From NCBI RefSeq assembly GCF_014200015.1, contig NZ_JACHOT010000009.1, positions 1-64,000 of the forward strand: 64,000 nt of DNA, given 5' to 3'. Below, piece after piece: positions 39,917-47,904 of the stretch. Position 1 is the first letter of the stretch; every line of letters begins with the position of its first letter. The translations under genes were made by a program, and so were the position numbers. This stretch comes from Aminobacter niigataensis (GTDB lineage: Bacteria > Pseudomonadota > Alphaproteobacteria > Rhizobiales > Rhizobiaceae). The notes under the pieces are model-generated. The model was given only the letters and a program-made list of their open reading frames with translations, ran no database searches and was not told where the DNA came from.

Positions 39917-40546
39917 ATGGCCGAATTGATGATGCTTTCCGCCCCCGATCTCGCGGCGCTGCTGTGCAGCCGGGTCTGCCACGACATCATTTCGCCGGTC
40001 GGCGCCATCAACAACGGCCTCGAACTGCTTGACGAGGGCGGCGCCGACGAAGACGCCATGCGCCTCATCCGCACCAGTGCGCGCAACGCATCGGCGCGAT
40101 TGCAGTTCGCCCGCATCGCCTTCGGTGCTGCCGGTTCGGCCGGCATGCTGATCGACACCGGCGACGCCGAAGCGGTCGCCACCGCGTTTCTCAAGAACGA
40201 GAAGCCGGAACTGGCATGGTCGGGCGGGCGCGCGCTGTTGCCCAAGAACAAGGTCAAGCTGCTGCTCAACCTGCTTCTGGTTGCCCACGCCGCGATCCCG
40301 CGTGGCGGCAAGCTCGGCGTCACGCTCGAAAACGTCGAGACCGCGCCGAAATTCACCCTGTCGGCCAGCGGCCCGATGCTGCGCGTGCCGCCGAAGTTCC
40401 TCGAGCTGCATTCCGGCCAGAAGCCGGAAGAGCCCATCGACGCCCATTCGGTTCAGCCCTACTACACGCTGCTGCTCGCACGCGAGGCTGGCATGACGAT
40501 CTCGATCCACGCCACGCCGGAAGAAATTCTGCTGACTGCCGAGTGA
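39917..40546 (+). CDS. chpT: Histidine phosphotransferase ChpT
   Basis: A 209-residue pseudo-histidine-kinase phosphotransferase that carries phosphate from CckA to CtrA and CpdR. The phosphoryl-accepting His is His22 in LLCSRVCHDIISP, within a four-helix dimerisation domain, followed by a degenerate ATPase-like domain lacking nucleotide-binding boxes. The ATG at 39917 is preferred because GAGGG lies 9 nt upstream; the ATG at 39908 abuts it. It is clustered with a CheY-like gene and ctrA, as in other Rhizobiales. Confidence 0.92.
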   Translation: MAELMMLSAPDLAALLCSRVCHDIISPVGAINNGLELLDEGGADEDAMRLIRTSARNASARLQFARIAFGAAGSAGMLIDTGDAEAVATAFLKNEKPELAWSGGRALLPKNKVKLLLNLLLVAHAAIPRGGKLGVTLENVETAPKFTLSASGPMLRVPPKFLELHSGQKPEEPIDAHSVQPYYTLLLAREAGMTISIHATPEEILLTAE

Positions 40547-40774
40547 AAAGGCGCCGCGCGCCAGTATTCGCCGAGTAAAATTGGCCGCCCTGCCCCTTCT
40601 GGCGGCATGGAACCTGGTGGCACCGCGTCCTGCACGGTCTCAGCCCTTGTTGACCGGCATCGTTTCCACGAATTTTACCATTCGGGTTTTCAGCTTCTTT
40701 ACGAGGTCGCGCTAGGGTGAGTGCATCACCCCGGCGCGCTTGGCGCGTTCGGCCCCCGCAAGAAGGACCGGGCC

Positions 40775-41143
40775 ATGAAGCGCTGCCTGTTCGTCGATGA
40801 CTCCAGCGTCATCCGCAAAGTCGCCAAACGCATCCTCAACAGCCCCGATATGGCCGTCGTCGAGGCGTCGACCGGCGCCGAAGCGCTCGACATGTGCGCC
40901 TATAACATGCCTGACATCATCGTGGTCGACGGTGCGCTCGAGGACATGGCGACCGCCGACTTCATCCGCCGCGTCCGTGCCCTCAACAGCCGGGTCAAGC
41001 CGCAGATCGCGATCTGCCTGACCGAAGTGGACATCGGCGCCATCATGCGTGCCAAGCGGGCCGGCGCGCAGGGTTACCTCCTGAAGCCGTTCACCAGGCC
41101 GCAACTGCTCGACCGCTTCCGCGCCTTCGACGTCGCCGCCTGA
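40775..41143 (+). CDS. Single-domain response regulator (CheY/DivK/CpdR-like)
   Basis: A 122-residue receiver domain: the acidic pair D8-D9 in LFVDDSSV, the phospho-acceptor D52 in IIVVDGALED, and K104 in YLLKPF. There is no output domain. The conserved position between chpT and ctrA in Rhizobiales suggests a role in the CckA-ChpT phosphorelay, yet it is not canonical DivK or CpdR. The ATG at 40775 follows AAGGACC. It ends 60 nt from the convergent ctrA stop, with a shared terminator between. Confidence 0.85.
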   Translation: MKRCLFVDDSSVIRKVAKRILNSPDMAVVEASTGAEALDMCAYNMPDIIVVDGALEDMATADFIRRVRALNSRVKPQIAICLTEVDIGAIMRAKRAGAQGYLLKPFTRPQLLDRFRAFDVAA

Positions 41144-41155
41144 TTCGCGGCAAAG

Positions 41156-41181
41156 AAAAACCCGGCATGCAGGCCGGGTTT
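41156..41181. terminator. Bidirectional terminator between the response regulator and ctrA
   Basis: AAAAACCCGGC, a 6-nt loop region and GCCGGGTTTT form a symmetric hairpin with A- and T-runs on either side, serving both convergent genes. Confidence 0.8.
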
Positions 41182-41203
41182 TGACTGAAATCGGAACAAG
41201 AAA

Positions 41204-41899
41204 TCAGGCGATTTCGCGAAGCTCTTCCGGCTCGCGCAGAACATAGCCGCGGCCCCAGACAGTTTCGATGAAGTTCTGTCCGCCGGATGCGGCGTCGAGC
41301 TTCTTGCGCAGCTTGCAGATGAACACGTCGATGATCTTCAGCTCAGGCTCATCCATGCCGCCATAGAGGTGGTTGAGGAACATTTCCTTGGTCAGAGTCG
41401 TGCCCTTGCGCAGCGAGAGCAGCTCCAGCATCTGGTATTCCTTACCGGTCAGATGCACGCGCTGGCCACCGACCTCGACCGTCTTGGCGTCGAGATTGAC
41501 GATCAGGTCGCCGGTCATGATGACCGACTGGGCGTGGCCCTTCGAACGGCGGACGATGGCGTGGATGCGCGCTACCAGTTCGTCCTTGTGGAACGGCTTG
41601 GTCATGTAGTCGTCGGCACCGAAGCCCAGGCCACGCACCTTGTCCTCGATGCCGGCCATGCCGGAGAGGATCAGGATCGGCGTCTTGACCTTGGACAGGC
41701 GCAAAGTGCGCAGAACCTCATAGCCCGACATGTCGGGCAGGTTCAGGTCGAGAAGGATGATGTCGTAATCATAAAGCTTGCCGAGATCGACGCCTTCTTC
41801 GCCGAGATCGGTCGTATAGACGTTGAAGCTCTCCGATTTGAGCATCAGTTCGATGCTCTGTGCGGTTGCACTGTCGTCTTCTATCAGCAGAACGCGCAT
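41204..41899 (-). CDS. ctrA: Cell-cycle master response regulator CtrA
   Basis: A 231-residue OmpR/PhoB-type regulator essential in most Rhizobiales. The receiver has D51 in [18 protein letters not shown] as phospho-acceptor and K101-region [10 protein letters not shown]. The C-terminal winged helix ([20 protein letters not shown], then [14 protein letters not shown] and VWGRGYVL) binds TTAA-N7-TTAA boxes. It controls replication initiation, division, flagella and envelope genes. The C-terminal REIA tail lacks the double alanine of Caulobacter CtrA, but ClpXP turnover may still occur. Its upstream region carries CtrA half-sites and four GANTC sites. Confidence 0.97.
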   Translation of the reverse strand: MRVLLIEDDSATAQSIELMLKSESFNVYTTDLGEEGVDLGKLYDYDIILLDLNLPDMSGYEVLRTLRLSKVKTPILILSGMAGIEDKVRGLGFGADDYMTKPFHKDELVARIHAIVRRSKGHAQSVIMTGDLIVNLDAKTVEVGGQRVHLTGKEYQMLELLSLRKGTTLTKEMFLNHLYGGMDEPELKIIDVFICKLRKKLDAASGGQNFIETVWGRGYVLREPEELREIA

Positions 41900-42350
41900 T
41901 CAAATCCCCTTTTCTGCTGCCGGAACATCTTCGCGGTCTCGTCCATACCGGCCCAGTGCTACTGAATCGGAGGCTGCCATCGAATGGTTAACAAAACCTA
42001 ATTTCGTATGGAAGACCATATCAGAAATTTTAACCGGCGCATACACCCTCTTGAATCCAAACATGAATCACACGGTCAACATCTTAACGCGACGCATTAA
42101 CTAGGTTGACTAAGCGACTCCAGAGAAGGACCGATCACATTCGCGGCGAAAACCAGAATCTTTACCGGGCCTTAAGTCTCGATGGGTATGATTAACGATG
42201 CCCGTAAACGAATGGTTACCGGCGGAGAAAAACTTTAAAAGTTTGTTTTCCATAGCCGGGAGTTCAGAACCGGTTCGGGTGCGGCAGGGTCCCTCGGGGC
42301 CAAAGTAGGCGAGTGCAAGTGCGTTTTTCGTTGTTCGGGAGTGTCGGGTC
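41900..42350. promoter_or_regulatory. ctrA / fliJ-like divergent regulatory region
   Basis: A 451-bp AT-rich region without a gene. Sites seen by eye are: TTAACCAT on the minus strand at 41986-41993, a CtrA half-site and part of a degenerate box reaching 42004; TTAA-N9-TTAA at 42084-42100, with spacing two longer than the CtrA consensus; and GANTC (CcrM) sites at 41966, 42053, 42065 and 42116. These fit autoregulated, methylation-sensitive ctrA promoters. Exact start points are not known. Confidence 0.6.
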
Positions 42351-42728
42351 ATGAAATCACGTGAGAACCTGGTCAGGCTCAAGCAGTTTCAGGTGAACGA
42401 AAAGCGCCGCCAGCTGATGCAGCTTGATTCGATGATCGCCGAGTTCGACCGGATGGCGAACGAACTCGAGATGCAGATCGTCGCCGAGGAAAAGAAGGCG
42501 GGGATCACCGATCTCAATCATTTCGCCTACCCGACCTTCGCCAAGGCGGCGCGGCAACGACGTGACAACCTGAAGAACTCCCAGCATGACCTGGCGCAAC
42601 AGCGCGCCGCTGCCGAATCCTTACTCTCCGAAGCTGAAGCGGAGCTGTCCAAGGCGGAAATGCTGGAATCGCGCGACCGCACCACCCGCGAGGCCGAGAC
42701 GGGTGGCCGCAACGCGATGATCGGCTGA
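42351..42728 (+). CDS. FliJ-like flagellar export chaperone
   Basis: A 125-residue, almost wholly helical, charged coiled-coil protein (KSRENLVRLKQFQVNEKRRQ, continuing through LMQLDSMIAEFDRMANELEM). It fits the FliJ family, a small component of the flagellar type III export ATPase complex. Position opposite ctrA is conserved in Rhizobiales, and flagellar genes are CtrA-controlled. A CGGGAG-like site precedes the ATG. Other coiled-coil families cannot be excluded by eye. Confidence 0.78.
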   Translation: MKSRENLVRLKQFQVNEKRRQLMQLDSMIAEFDRMANELEMQIVAEEKKAGITDLNHFAYPTFAKAARQRRDNLKNSQHDLAQQRAAAESLLSEAEAELSKAEMLESRDRTTREAETGGRNAMIG

Positions 42729-42777
42729 CAAGCCGCTCCTTTAGACAGATTCTGGCCCGGCGGCGCCCGGCCGGCAA

Positions 42778-43173
42778 TTACACGACGAGTTCGCCTTCGA
42801 GCGACCTTGCCCGCGCGTCGCGAATATCGGGCGCGTGCTGCTCCGACCACACCCTGATCTGATTGAGCAGGTCCGCCAGGTTCCGGCCGAGGTCGGTCAA
42901 CTCATATTCGACCCTTGGCGGAATGACCGGGAAGATTTCGCGCCGCACCAACCCGTCCCGCTCCAGCACGCGCAACGTCTGCGTCAGCATCTTGGGCGTG
43001 ATGCCCTCGACCTTGCGCTGCATCTCGCCATAGCGCCGCTTGCCCGGCTTCAACGCCCCGACAACCAGATAGACCCACTTGCTAGCCAGCATCTCGAGCA
43101 CGGTGTGCGACATGCATTGACGCCGGAAGGCGTCGTAGCCGAATGGGGTATCGGGAGCGCATTCACTATCCAT
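42778..43173 (-). CDS. HxlR-family transcriptional regulator (QorR/YtfH-like)
   Basis: A 131-residue winged-helix protein: FRRQCMSHTVLEMLASKWVY, then RYGEMQRKVEGITPKMLTQT as the HTH, and VPPRVEYELTDLGRNL-type wing. The N-terminal Cys in RRQC matches redox-responsive members (QorR, HypR, YodB) that react with quinones. It is divergent from an NADPH:quinone oxidoreductase-like gene, supporting a quinone- or electrophile-sensing repressor role. The ATG at 43173 is preferred to one 18 nt upstream. Confidence 0.85.
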   Translation of the reverse strand: MDSECAPDTPFGYDAFRRQCMSHTVLEMLASKWVYLVVGALKPGKRRYGEMQRKVEGITPKMLTQTLRVLERDGLVRREIFPVIPPRVEYELTDLGRNLADLLNQIRVWSEQHAPDIRDARARSLEGELVV

Positions 43174-43219
43174 GGGGTACCTATATATCATTGAGGTACA
43201 TTCTCGACAATCGATTGAT

Positions 43220-43236
43220 ACTATCCAAATGATAGT
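43220..43236. promoter_or_regulatory. Candidate operator between HxlR and quinone oxidoreductase genes
   Basis: A perfect inverted repeat ACTATC-CAAAT-GATAGT lies in the divergent promoter gap; a second GGTAC...GGTAC pair lies at 43174-43199. Either could bind the HxlR dimer. Confidence 0.4.
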
Positions 43237-43268
43237 GGCACATGCATCATCCCAAGGAGGACAATCCC

Positions 43269-44195
43269 ATGCGTGCCATTACCCAGGCCACCGTCGGCGG
43301 CCCAGAAGTGCTTGAGCTTGCCGAACGCCCCGCCCCGCAGCCCAAATCAGGCGAAGTGCTGATCCGCGTCAGGGCAGCAGGCGTCAATCCGGTCGATGCT
43401 GCCGTGCGCGGCGGCTATTACCCCCTGCTCGGCGAACCGCCCTTTGTGCTCGGCTGGGATGTCTCGGGTACGGTCGAGGCGGTGGGCCCCGGCGCCAATG
43501 GTTTCGCCCCCGGCGACGAGGTCTTCGGCATGCCCCACTTCCCGGCGGAGGCCGCGGCCTATGCCGAATTTGCGACCTCACCGGCAACTGAGGTCGCACA
43601 CAAGCCAGCAGCGCTTGATCATGCCTCGGCTGCGGCCCTCCCCCTCGCCGGACTGACCGCCTGGCAGGGTCTCGTGACATCAGGAAAGCTCAAGGCCGGC
43701 GACCGCGTCCTGATCCATGCTGCCGCCGGTGGTGTCGGCCATCTCGCCGTACAGATCGCCAAGGCGCTCGGTGCCCATGTCGTTGCCACGGCAAGCCCCG
43801 GCAAGGTGGAGTTCGTCCGCTCCCTCGGCGCCGATGAGGTAATCGACTATACATCGAGCGACTTCGTCGCCGTGGCCGGGCAGGTCGACCTGGTGTTCGA
43901 TCCGCTTGGCGGCGAGCATGCCGAGAAATCGCTCAAGGTGCTGCGCAAGGGCGGTGTGCTCGTTGCCCTGCTCGACCCCAGCGAGAAGGCAAAGTCGGAC
44001 GCCGAGGCCCTGGGCATCCGGCTCGAGCGCATCCTGGTGCGGCCCGACCGCGAGGGGCTCGAGGAACTTGGCCGATTGGCCACCGCCGGCAAGCTCAAGG
44101 TGCATGTCGCCAAGAGCTTTGCGCTCGAGGACGCAGGCGCTGCCCACGCTTTCCTCGCCACCAAACCGAGGGGCAAGGTAGTGCTTGCGCTCTAG
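43269..44195 (+). CDS. Zinc-independent quinone oxidoreductase, MDR family (zeta-crystallin-like)
   Basis: A 308-residue medium-chain reductase lacking the zinc ligands. The N-terminal GroES-like domain (GVNPVDAAVRGGYYP, FVLGWDVSGTVEAVGPG) precedes the Rossmann domain with HAAAGGVGHLAVQIAKALGA. It is expected to reduce quinones or enones with NADPH. A strong AAGGAGGA site precedes the ATG at 43269. It is divergent from a redox-type HxlR regulator, its probable repressor, and is followed by a strong hairpin. Confidence 0.87.
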   Translation: MRAITQATVGGPEVLELAERPAPQPKSGEVLIRVRAAGVNPVDAAVRGGYYPLLGEPPFVLGWDVSGTVEAVGPGANGFAPGDEVFGMPHFPAEAAAYAEFATSPATEVAHKPAALDHASAAALPLAGLTAWQGLVTSGKLKAGDRVLIHAAAGGVGHLAVQIAKALGAHVVATASPGKVEFVRSLGADEVIDYTSSDFVAVAGQVDLVFDPLGGEHAEKSLKVLRKGGVLVALLDPSEKAKSDAEALGIRLERILVRPDREGLEELGRLATAGKLKVHVAKSFALEDAGAAHAFLATKPRGKVVLAL

Positions 44196-44223
44196 CGCTG
44201 CAGGAAGCCTGGGCTCAAACGAA

Positions 44224-44249
44224 AAAGGGTGCGGCAAGCCGCACCCTTT
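44224..44249. terminator. Bidirectional terminator between quinone oxidoreductase and sciP
   Basis: A perfect 12-bp inverted repeat AAAGGGTGCGGC/GCCGCACCCTTT with a 2-nt centre, flanked by A and T runs, lies between two convergent genes. Confidence 0.85.
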
Positions 44250-44276
44250 CTTGTTGGTTGGCCGTAACGGCCGGTG

Positions 44277-44552
44277 TCAATGACGGTATTGCTGGATGCG
44301 CGTGGTGCGCAGTCCGGCAAGGCCATATTCGTCAATGGAAGCCTGCCAGGACAGAAACTCCTCGGTCGTCAACTTGTAGCGTTGGCACGCTTCGTCGAGA
44401 CTGAGCAGCCCTCCCCTGACCGCTGCGACCACTTCCGCTTTGCGGCGGATAACCCACCGGCGCGTATTGGTCGGGGGCAGATCGGCAATCGTAAGCGGGC
44501 TGCCGTCCGGCCCGATAACATATTTGACACGCGGTCTAACCAGATCGGTCAT
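44277..44552 (-). CDS. sciP: CtrA inhibitory protein SciP (DUF1153)
   Basis: A 91-residue DUF1153 protein: YVIGPDGSPLTIADLPP, NTRRWVIRRKAEVVAAVRGG, LSLDEACQRYKLTTEEFLSW, then YGLAGLRTTRIQQYR. This is the helix-turn-helix protein that in Caulobacter binds CtrA and blocks transcription activation at CtrA promoters in early G1. The ATG at 44552 has an AGAGAG site; a longer frame upstream is not family-like. A ladder of CtrA-like half-sites lies about 60 nt upstream, fitting the known CtrA-SciP feedback. It is 2.4 kb from ctrA. Confidence 0.93.
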   Translation of the reverse strand: MTDLVRPRVKYVIGPDGSPLTIADLPPTNTRRWVIRRKAEVVAAVRGGLLSLDEACQRYKLTTEEFLSWQASIDEYGLAGLRTTRIQQYRH

Positions 44553-44609
44553 CGTACTCTCTACTAAAAACTCAAAGACCCAATCACCTGCCACACTAGC
44601 GCCACAGCT

Positions 44610-44635
44610 TTAAAAATTGCCTAAGCGTGTCCTAA
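44610..44635 (-). promoter_or_regulatory. Tandem CtrA-like half-sites upstream of sciP
   Basis: TTAA (44610), CTAA (44621) and CTAA (44632) recur with an exact 11-bp period, giving two overlapping near-consensus boxes of the form half-site-N7-half-site. On the sciP strand they read TTAG-N7-TTAG-N7-TTAA. Confidence 0.5.
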
Positions 44636-44820
44636 GAGCTAAGTAACGAACGTGAACAGAACGTTAGACTCTCAATCCGCAATTTAACCACCTGCCCAGT
44701 TGGCGGGTTTGCCGCCGAAAAAGGTGGACCAGACCGCTTCGGGTGGCACTGCGGCGAGGCTTGACCTATATTGCAGCCATTGGCATGCAGCCGACCTAAA
44801 GACAGCGGAACGCAATCCCG

Positions 44821-46011
44821 ATGAACAGCCTGGACCTGCCCGGACGCCCCGAAGACACCCGCGTGGTTGTAGCCATGTCGGGCGGTGTCGACTCTTCAGT
44901 CGTGGCCGGCCTGCTCAAACAGGAAGGCTATGACGTCGTCGGCGTCACGCTACAGCTCTACGACCACGGTGCGGCCACCCATCGCGCCGGTTCGTGCTGT
45001 GCCGGACAGGACATCGCCGACGCCCGCCGCGTCTCCGAGACGCTCGGGATTCCCCATTACGTGCTCGACTATGAAGAGCGCTTCCGCAAGGCCGTCATCG
45101 ACCCGTTCGCCGAAAGCTACGTCGCCGGCGAGACGCCGATCCCGTGCGTGTCGTGCAACCAGACGGTCAAGTTCGCCGACCTGCTCGCCACCGCACGCGA
45201 GCTCGGCGCTGATGCGCTGGCCACCGGCCACTACATCCGCTCCAGGCAGAATGGCGCCCATCGCGCGCTGTACCGCCCGGTCGACGCCGACCGCGACCAG
45301 AGCTATTTCCTGTTTGCCACCACCCAGGAACAGATCGACTACCTGCGCTTTCCGCTCGGCGGCATGTCCAAGCCCGAGGTTCGCGCCGCAGCCGAGCGCA
45401 TGGGCCTGACGGTTGCCGCCAAGCAGGACAGCCAGGACATCTGCTTCGTGCCGCAGGGCAAGTATACCGACATCATCGCCAAGCTGAGGCCCTCCGCCGC
45501 CAATCCCGGCGACATCGTCCATATCGACGGCCGCGTGCTTGGCCGCCACGAAGGCATCCTGCGCTACACCATCGGCCAGCGCCGTGGCATCGGCATCGCT
45601 TCCGGCGAACCGCTCTACGTCGTCCATATCGACGCCGAACGCGCCCGTGTGATCGTCGGCCCGCGCGAGGCGCTGGAGACGCACAAGATCTTCCTGCGCG
45701 GCATGAACTGGCTGGGCGACGAGGCGCTGTCTGCCGTTCCCGCTGGCGGCCTCGAGCTCTACGCCAAGGTGCGTTCGTCGCGTCCGCCCCGCCCCGTGGT
45801 TCTGCATCATCGCGACGGCGCGACCTGGGTCGAACTCGTCGATGGCGAGTCGGGCATAGCGCCCGGCCAAGCCTGCGTGCTTTATTCCGACGAGGTCAAC
45901 GAAGCACGCGTCTTCGGCGGCGGTTTCATCGAACGTTCCGAACGCCATGCCGACGCCGAGGCGATGCTGTCACGGCTGGCGGCAACGCCGGGCTCCATAG
46001 CCGCAGAATAA
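44821..46011 (+). CDS. mnmA: tRNA-specific 2-thiouridylase MnmA
   Basis: A 396-residue enzyme that thiolates U34 of tRNA-Lys, -Glu and -Gln. The PP-loop ATPase motif SGGVDSS lies at residues 20-26. The catalytic cysteines are in [10 protein letters not shown] and QDSQDICFV; the tRNA-binding and C-terminal beta-barrel domains follow ([18 protein letters not shown] and the GGFIE segment). Length and motifs are complete. A DUF1232 gene starts 11 nt after its stop and is probably co-transcribed. Confidence 0.95.
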   Translation: MNSLDLPGRPEDTRVVVAMSGGVDSSVVAGLLKQEGYDVVGVTLQLYDHGAATHRAGSCCAGQDIADARRVSETLGIPHYVLDYEERFRKAVIDPFAESYVAGETPIPCVSCNQTVKFADLLATARELGADALATGHYIRSRQNGAHRALYRPVDADRDQSYFLFATTQEQIDYLRFPLGGMSKPEVRAAAERMGLTVAAKQDSQDICFVPQGKYTDIIAKLRPSAANPGDIVHIDGRVLGRHEGILRYTIGQRRGIGIASGEPLYVVHIDAERARVIVGPREALETHKIFLRGMNWLGDEALSAVPAGGLELYAKVRSSRPPRPVVLHHRDGATWVELVDGESGIAPGQACVLYSDEVNEARVFGGGFIERSERHADAEAMLSRLAATPGSIAAE

Positions 46012-46022
46012 GCTCGATACCC

Positions 46023-46403
46023 GTGCTGGAAGCGGCCAAGCGCTGGGCGCGGCTCCTCAAGCGCGATGTCGTGGCCCTCTACCTCGCCGCGCGCAGCCGG
46101 TCGACGCCCTGGTATGCCCGCGTGGCAGCCGCCTGCGTGGCGGCCTACGCGCTGAGCCCGATCGATCTCATTCCCGACTTCGTGCCGATTCTCGGCTATC
46201 TCGACGATCTGCTGATCGTGCCATTGGGCATCTGGCTGGTCATCCGCATGATCCCGCCCGAACTGATGGCCGACTTCCGTGCAAAGGCAGCCGAAATCAA
46301 CGCCAAGCCCAGGAGCCTGGCAGGCCTCGCTTTCGTCGTGACGGTATGGCTGGCAGCTCTCGCCCTTGCCGGGTGGTGGGTGATGAGGGGAATAAGGCAG
46401 TAG
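46023..46403 (+). CDS. DUF1232 family membrane protein (YkvA-like)
   Basis: A 126-residue protein. The DUF1232 core YALSPIDLIPDFVPILGYLD, then DLLIVPLGIWLVIRMIPPEL lies at about residues 40-80; two further hydrophobic helices follow, the last at the C-terminus. The function is unknown. It uses a GTG start 11 nt after mnmA, implying one transcript. Confidence 0.82.
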   Translation: MLEAAKRWARLLKRDVVALYLAARSRSTPWYARVAAACVAAYALSPIDLIPDFVPILGYLDDLLIVPLGIWLVIRMIPPELMADFRAKAAEINAKPRSLAGLAFVVTVWLAALALAGWWVMRGIRQ

Positions 46404-46437
46404 GAAAAAGGGACCGGGCAATACTGCTCTATTCCCC

Positions 46438-46485
46438 TACTCCCCTACTCCCCTACTCCCCTACTCCCCTACTCCCCTACTCCCC
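46438..46485. repeat. Tandem 8-bp repeat, six perfect copies of TACTCCCC
   Basis: Six uninterrupted copies of TACTCCCC fill 46438-46485, with a variant copy (TATTCCCC) just to the left. They lie in the 87-bp gap between two convergent stop codons, ending 5 nt from the second. Such a microsatellite can vary in length by slippage. No protein frame crosses it. Confidence 0.95.
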
Positions 46486-46490
46486 TCACT

Positions 46491-47444
46491 TCAGTCGTGC
46501 GTAACCGTGCCCGCAGTCAGGATGCGCAGCACACCCAGCGCCTCTTCGGCGCCGGTGCGCGGCTCTTCGCGCGTCTGGATGCAGTGGATGAAATGCTCGA
46601 GTTCGCGCGTCAGCGGCATGGCATTTTCGAGCGCGATATAGGTCGGCTCGTTCATCGTCGACGTCCACTGCCCTTCGTCCCGCCACACCGCATGCCGATA
46701 GAGTGCAAGCTTGCGCTCCTGCGGCTCGACGTCGTCGAACACCGCCATGCCCTTGGTCCCGACCACCGTCAGCCGGCGCTCGCGATACGGATTGAGGCGC
46801 GATGCAAACAGGTGCCCGCGCAGGCCATTGGGGAAGCGCATGTGCAGGTGGGCAAAATCGCTGAGGTGGTTGAGCACTGCAGCGCCCTCGCCGCGCACCT
46901 CGATCGGGGCTGTGCCGGTGATCGCCAGGATCATCGACAGGTCGTGCGGAGCGAGATCCCACAGCGCATCGTTTTCGGCGTGGAACTTGCCGAGGCCCAG
47001 GCGATGCGAATGAATGTAGCCGACTTCGCCGAGTTCGCCCTTGTCGACCAGCGCCTTGAGCCCTTCGAAAGCCGGATGGAAGCGCAGCACGTGCCCGGTC
47101 ATGAACACGCGGCCATTGTCGCGCGCGGCTTTCACCGCGCGCTCGGCGTCGGGCACGGTCAGGGCAATCGGTTTTTCGACCAGCACGTCCTTGCCCGCCT
47201 CGACGGCACGAATCGCGAAATCGGCGTGGAACTGCGGCGGCAGCGCCATGACGACGGCGTCGACGTCGTCGCGGGCAAACAGTTCGTCCGGCGTCAGCGC
47301 AAGGCAGCCCTGCTCGGCGGCAAATCGTTCGGCGCGGGCCGGGTCGACGTCGGAGACGGCATGAAGGGCGCCGAGCGACTTCAGGGTGCGGATATGATTA
47401 CCGCCCCAATAGCCGCATCCAAGAACTGCAATACGCGGATTCAT
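46491..47444 (-). CDS. Gfo/Idh/MocA-family oxidoreductase
   Basis: A 317-residue NAD(P)-dependent sugar oxidoreductase. The Rossmann motif is VLGCGYWGGNHIRTLKSLG; the EKP signature is in VLVEKPIALT; the active-site HDLSMILAITG lies near 175. It resembles WlbA/WbpB-type UDP-N-acetyl-glucuronate dehydrogenases of surface polysaccharide pathways and myo-inositol dehydrogenase-like proteins. No partner glycan genes are adjacent. The start at 47444 follows GGAAAGAG. Confidence 0.85.
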   Translation of the reverse strand: MNPRIAVLGCGYWGGNHIRTLKSLGALHAVSDVDPARAERFAAEQGCLALTPDELFARDDVDAVVMALPPQFHADFAIRAVEAGKDVLVEKPIALTVPDAERAVKAARDNGRVFMTGHVLRFHPAFEGLKALVDKGELGEVGYIHSHRLGLGKFHAENDALWDLAPHDLSMILAITGTAPIEVRGEGAAVLNHLSDFAHLHMRFPNGLRGHLFASRLNPYRERRLTVVGTKGMAVFDDVEPQERKLALYRHAVWRDEGQWTSTMNEPTYIALENAMPLTRELEHFIHCIQTREEPRTGAEEALGVLRILTAGTVTHD

Positions 47445-47827
47445 CAGGCTCTTTCCAGGGGGATTTATGTCGGCAGACATAATGTCCGAGCCTCTCTAAC
47501 TCAACCCCGCAGCCTGCGCCAAAATCACCTAGCTCGCATGCACGTGGGTTCAAGCATACGCCAAAGATCGTTAACCGCACGCTCTACGGCCAGGCTCCCA
47601 TCATGCGCTGCATATCAAAGTTGCGGGCCGGCGCAGGAGCAATCCCGCCCAAAAACCAGCCGCAAACAGGCTGAATAGCAACCGGCGATGCGTCCTTGGC
47701 AATTATCCGGAATTGCGCAATGTCACTGCTTGACAGGTTCGTCATCCAGACATTATATCCGCCCGACCTTGGCGAACGCATCGACGCCTGCCTCTTCCGA
47801 GACAGTTTTTCGAGCCTTCTCCACCCT
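47445..47827. other. Intergenic region before tRNA-Met
   Basis: About 380 bp with no well-supported gene. A minus-strand frame at 47584-47745 could encode 53 residues (MTNLSSSDIAQFRI...) but lacks a clear ribosome-binding site and any family match I know. The tRNA promoter should lie at its right end. Confidence 0.35.
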
Positions 47828-47904
47828 GGCGGGATAGCTCAGTTGGTTAGAGCACGGGAATCATAATCCTGGGGTCGGTGGTTCGAGTCCACTTCCCGCT
47901 ACCA
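47828..47904 (+). tRNA. tRNA-Met (anticodon CAT)
   Basis: A 77-nt cloverleaf including an encoded CCA (47902-47904). The acceptor stem is GGCGGGA/TCCCGCT with a G-U at the end, the D arm GCTC...GAGC, the anticodon loop ATCATAA with CAT at positions 34-36, and the T loop TTCGAGT. The sequence matches elongator tRNA-Met rather than tRNA-Ile2. The prophage recombinase gene ends inside this tRNA on the opposite strand, so its 3' half is the likely attachment site. Confidence 0.93.

Noticed and set aside
42084-42100. TTAA-N9-TTAA as a CtrA box
   Set aside because: The spacer is two bases longer than the N7 consensus, so it is only mentioned in the region entry rather than called a site.
47584-47745. 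53-residue minus-strand frame before tRNA-Met
   Set aside because: No ribosome-binding site, no recognised family and no coupled neighbour; kept only as a remark in the intergenic entry.
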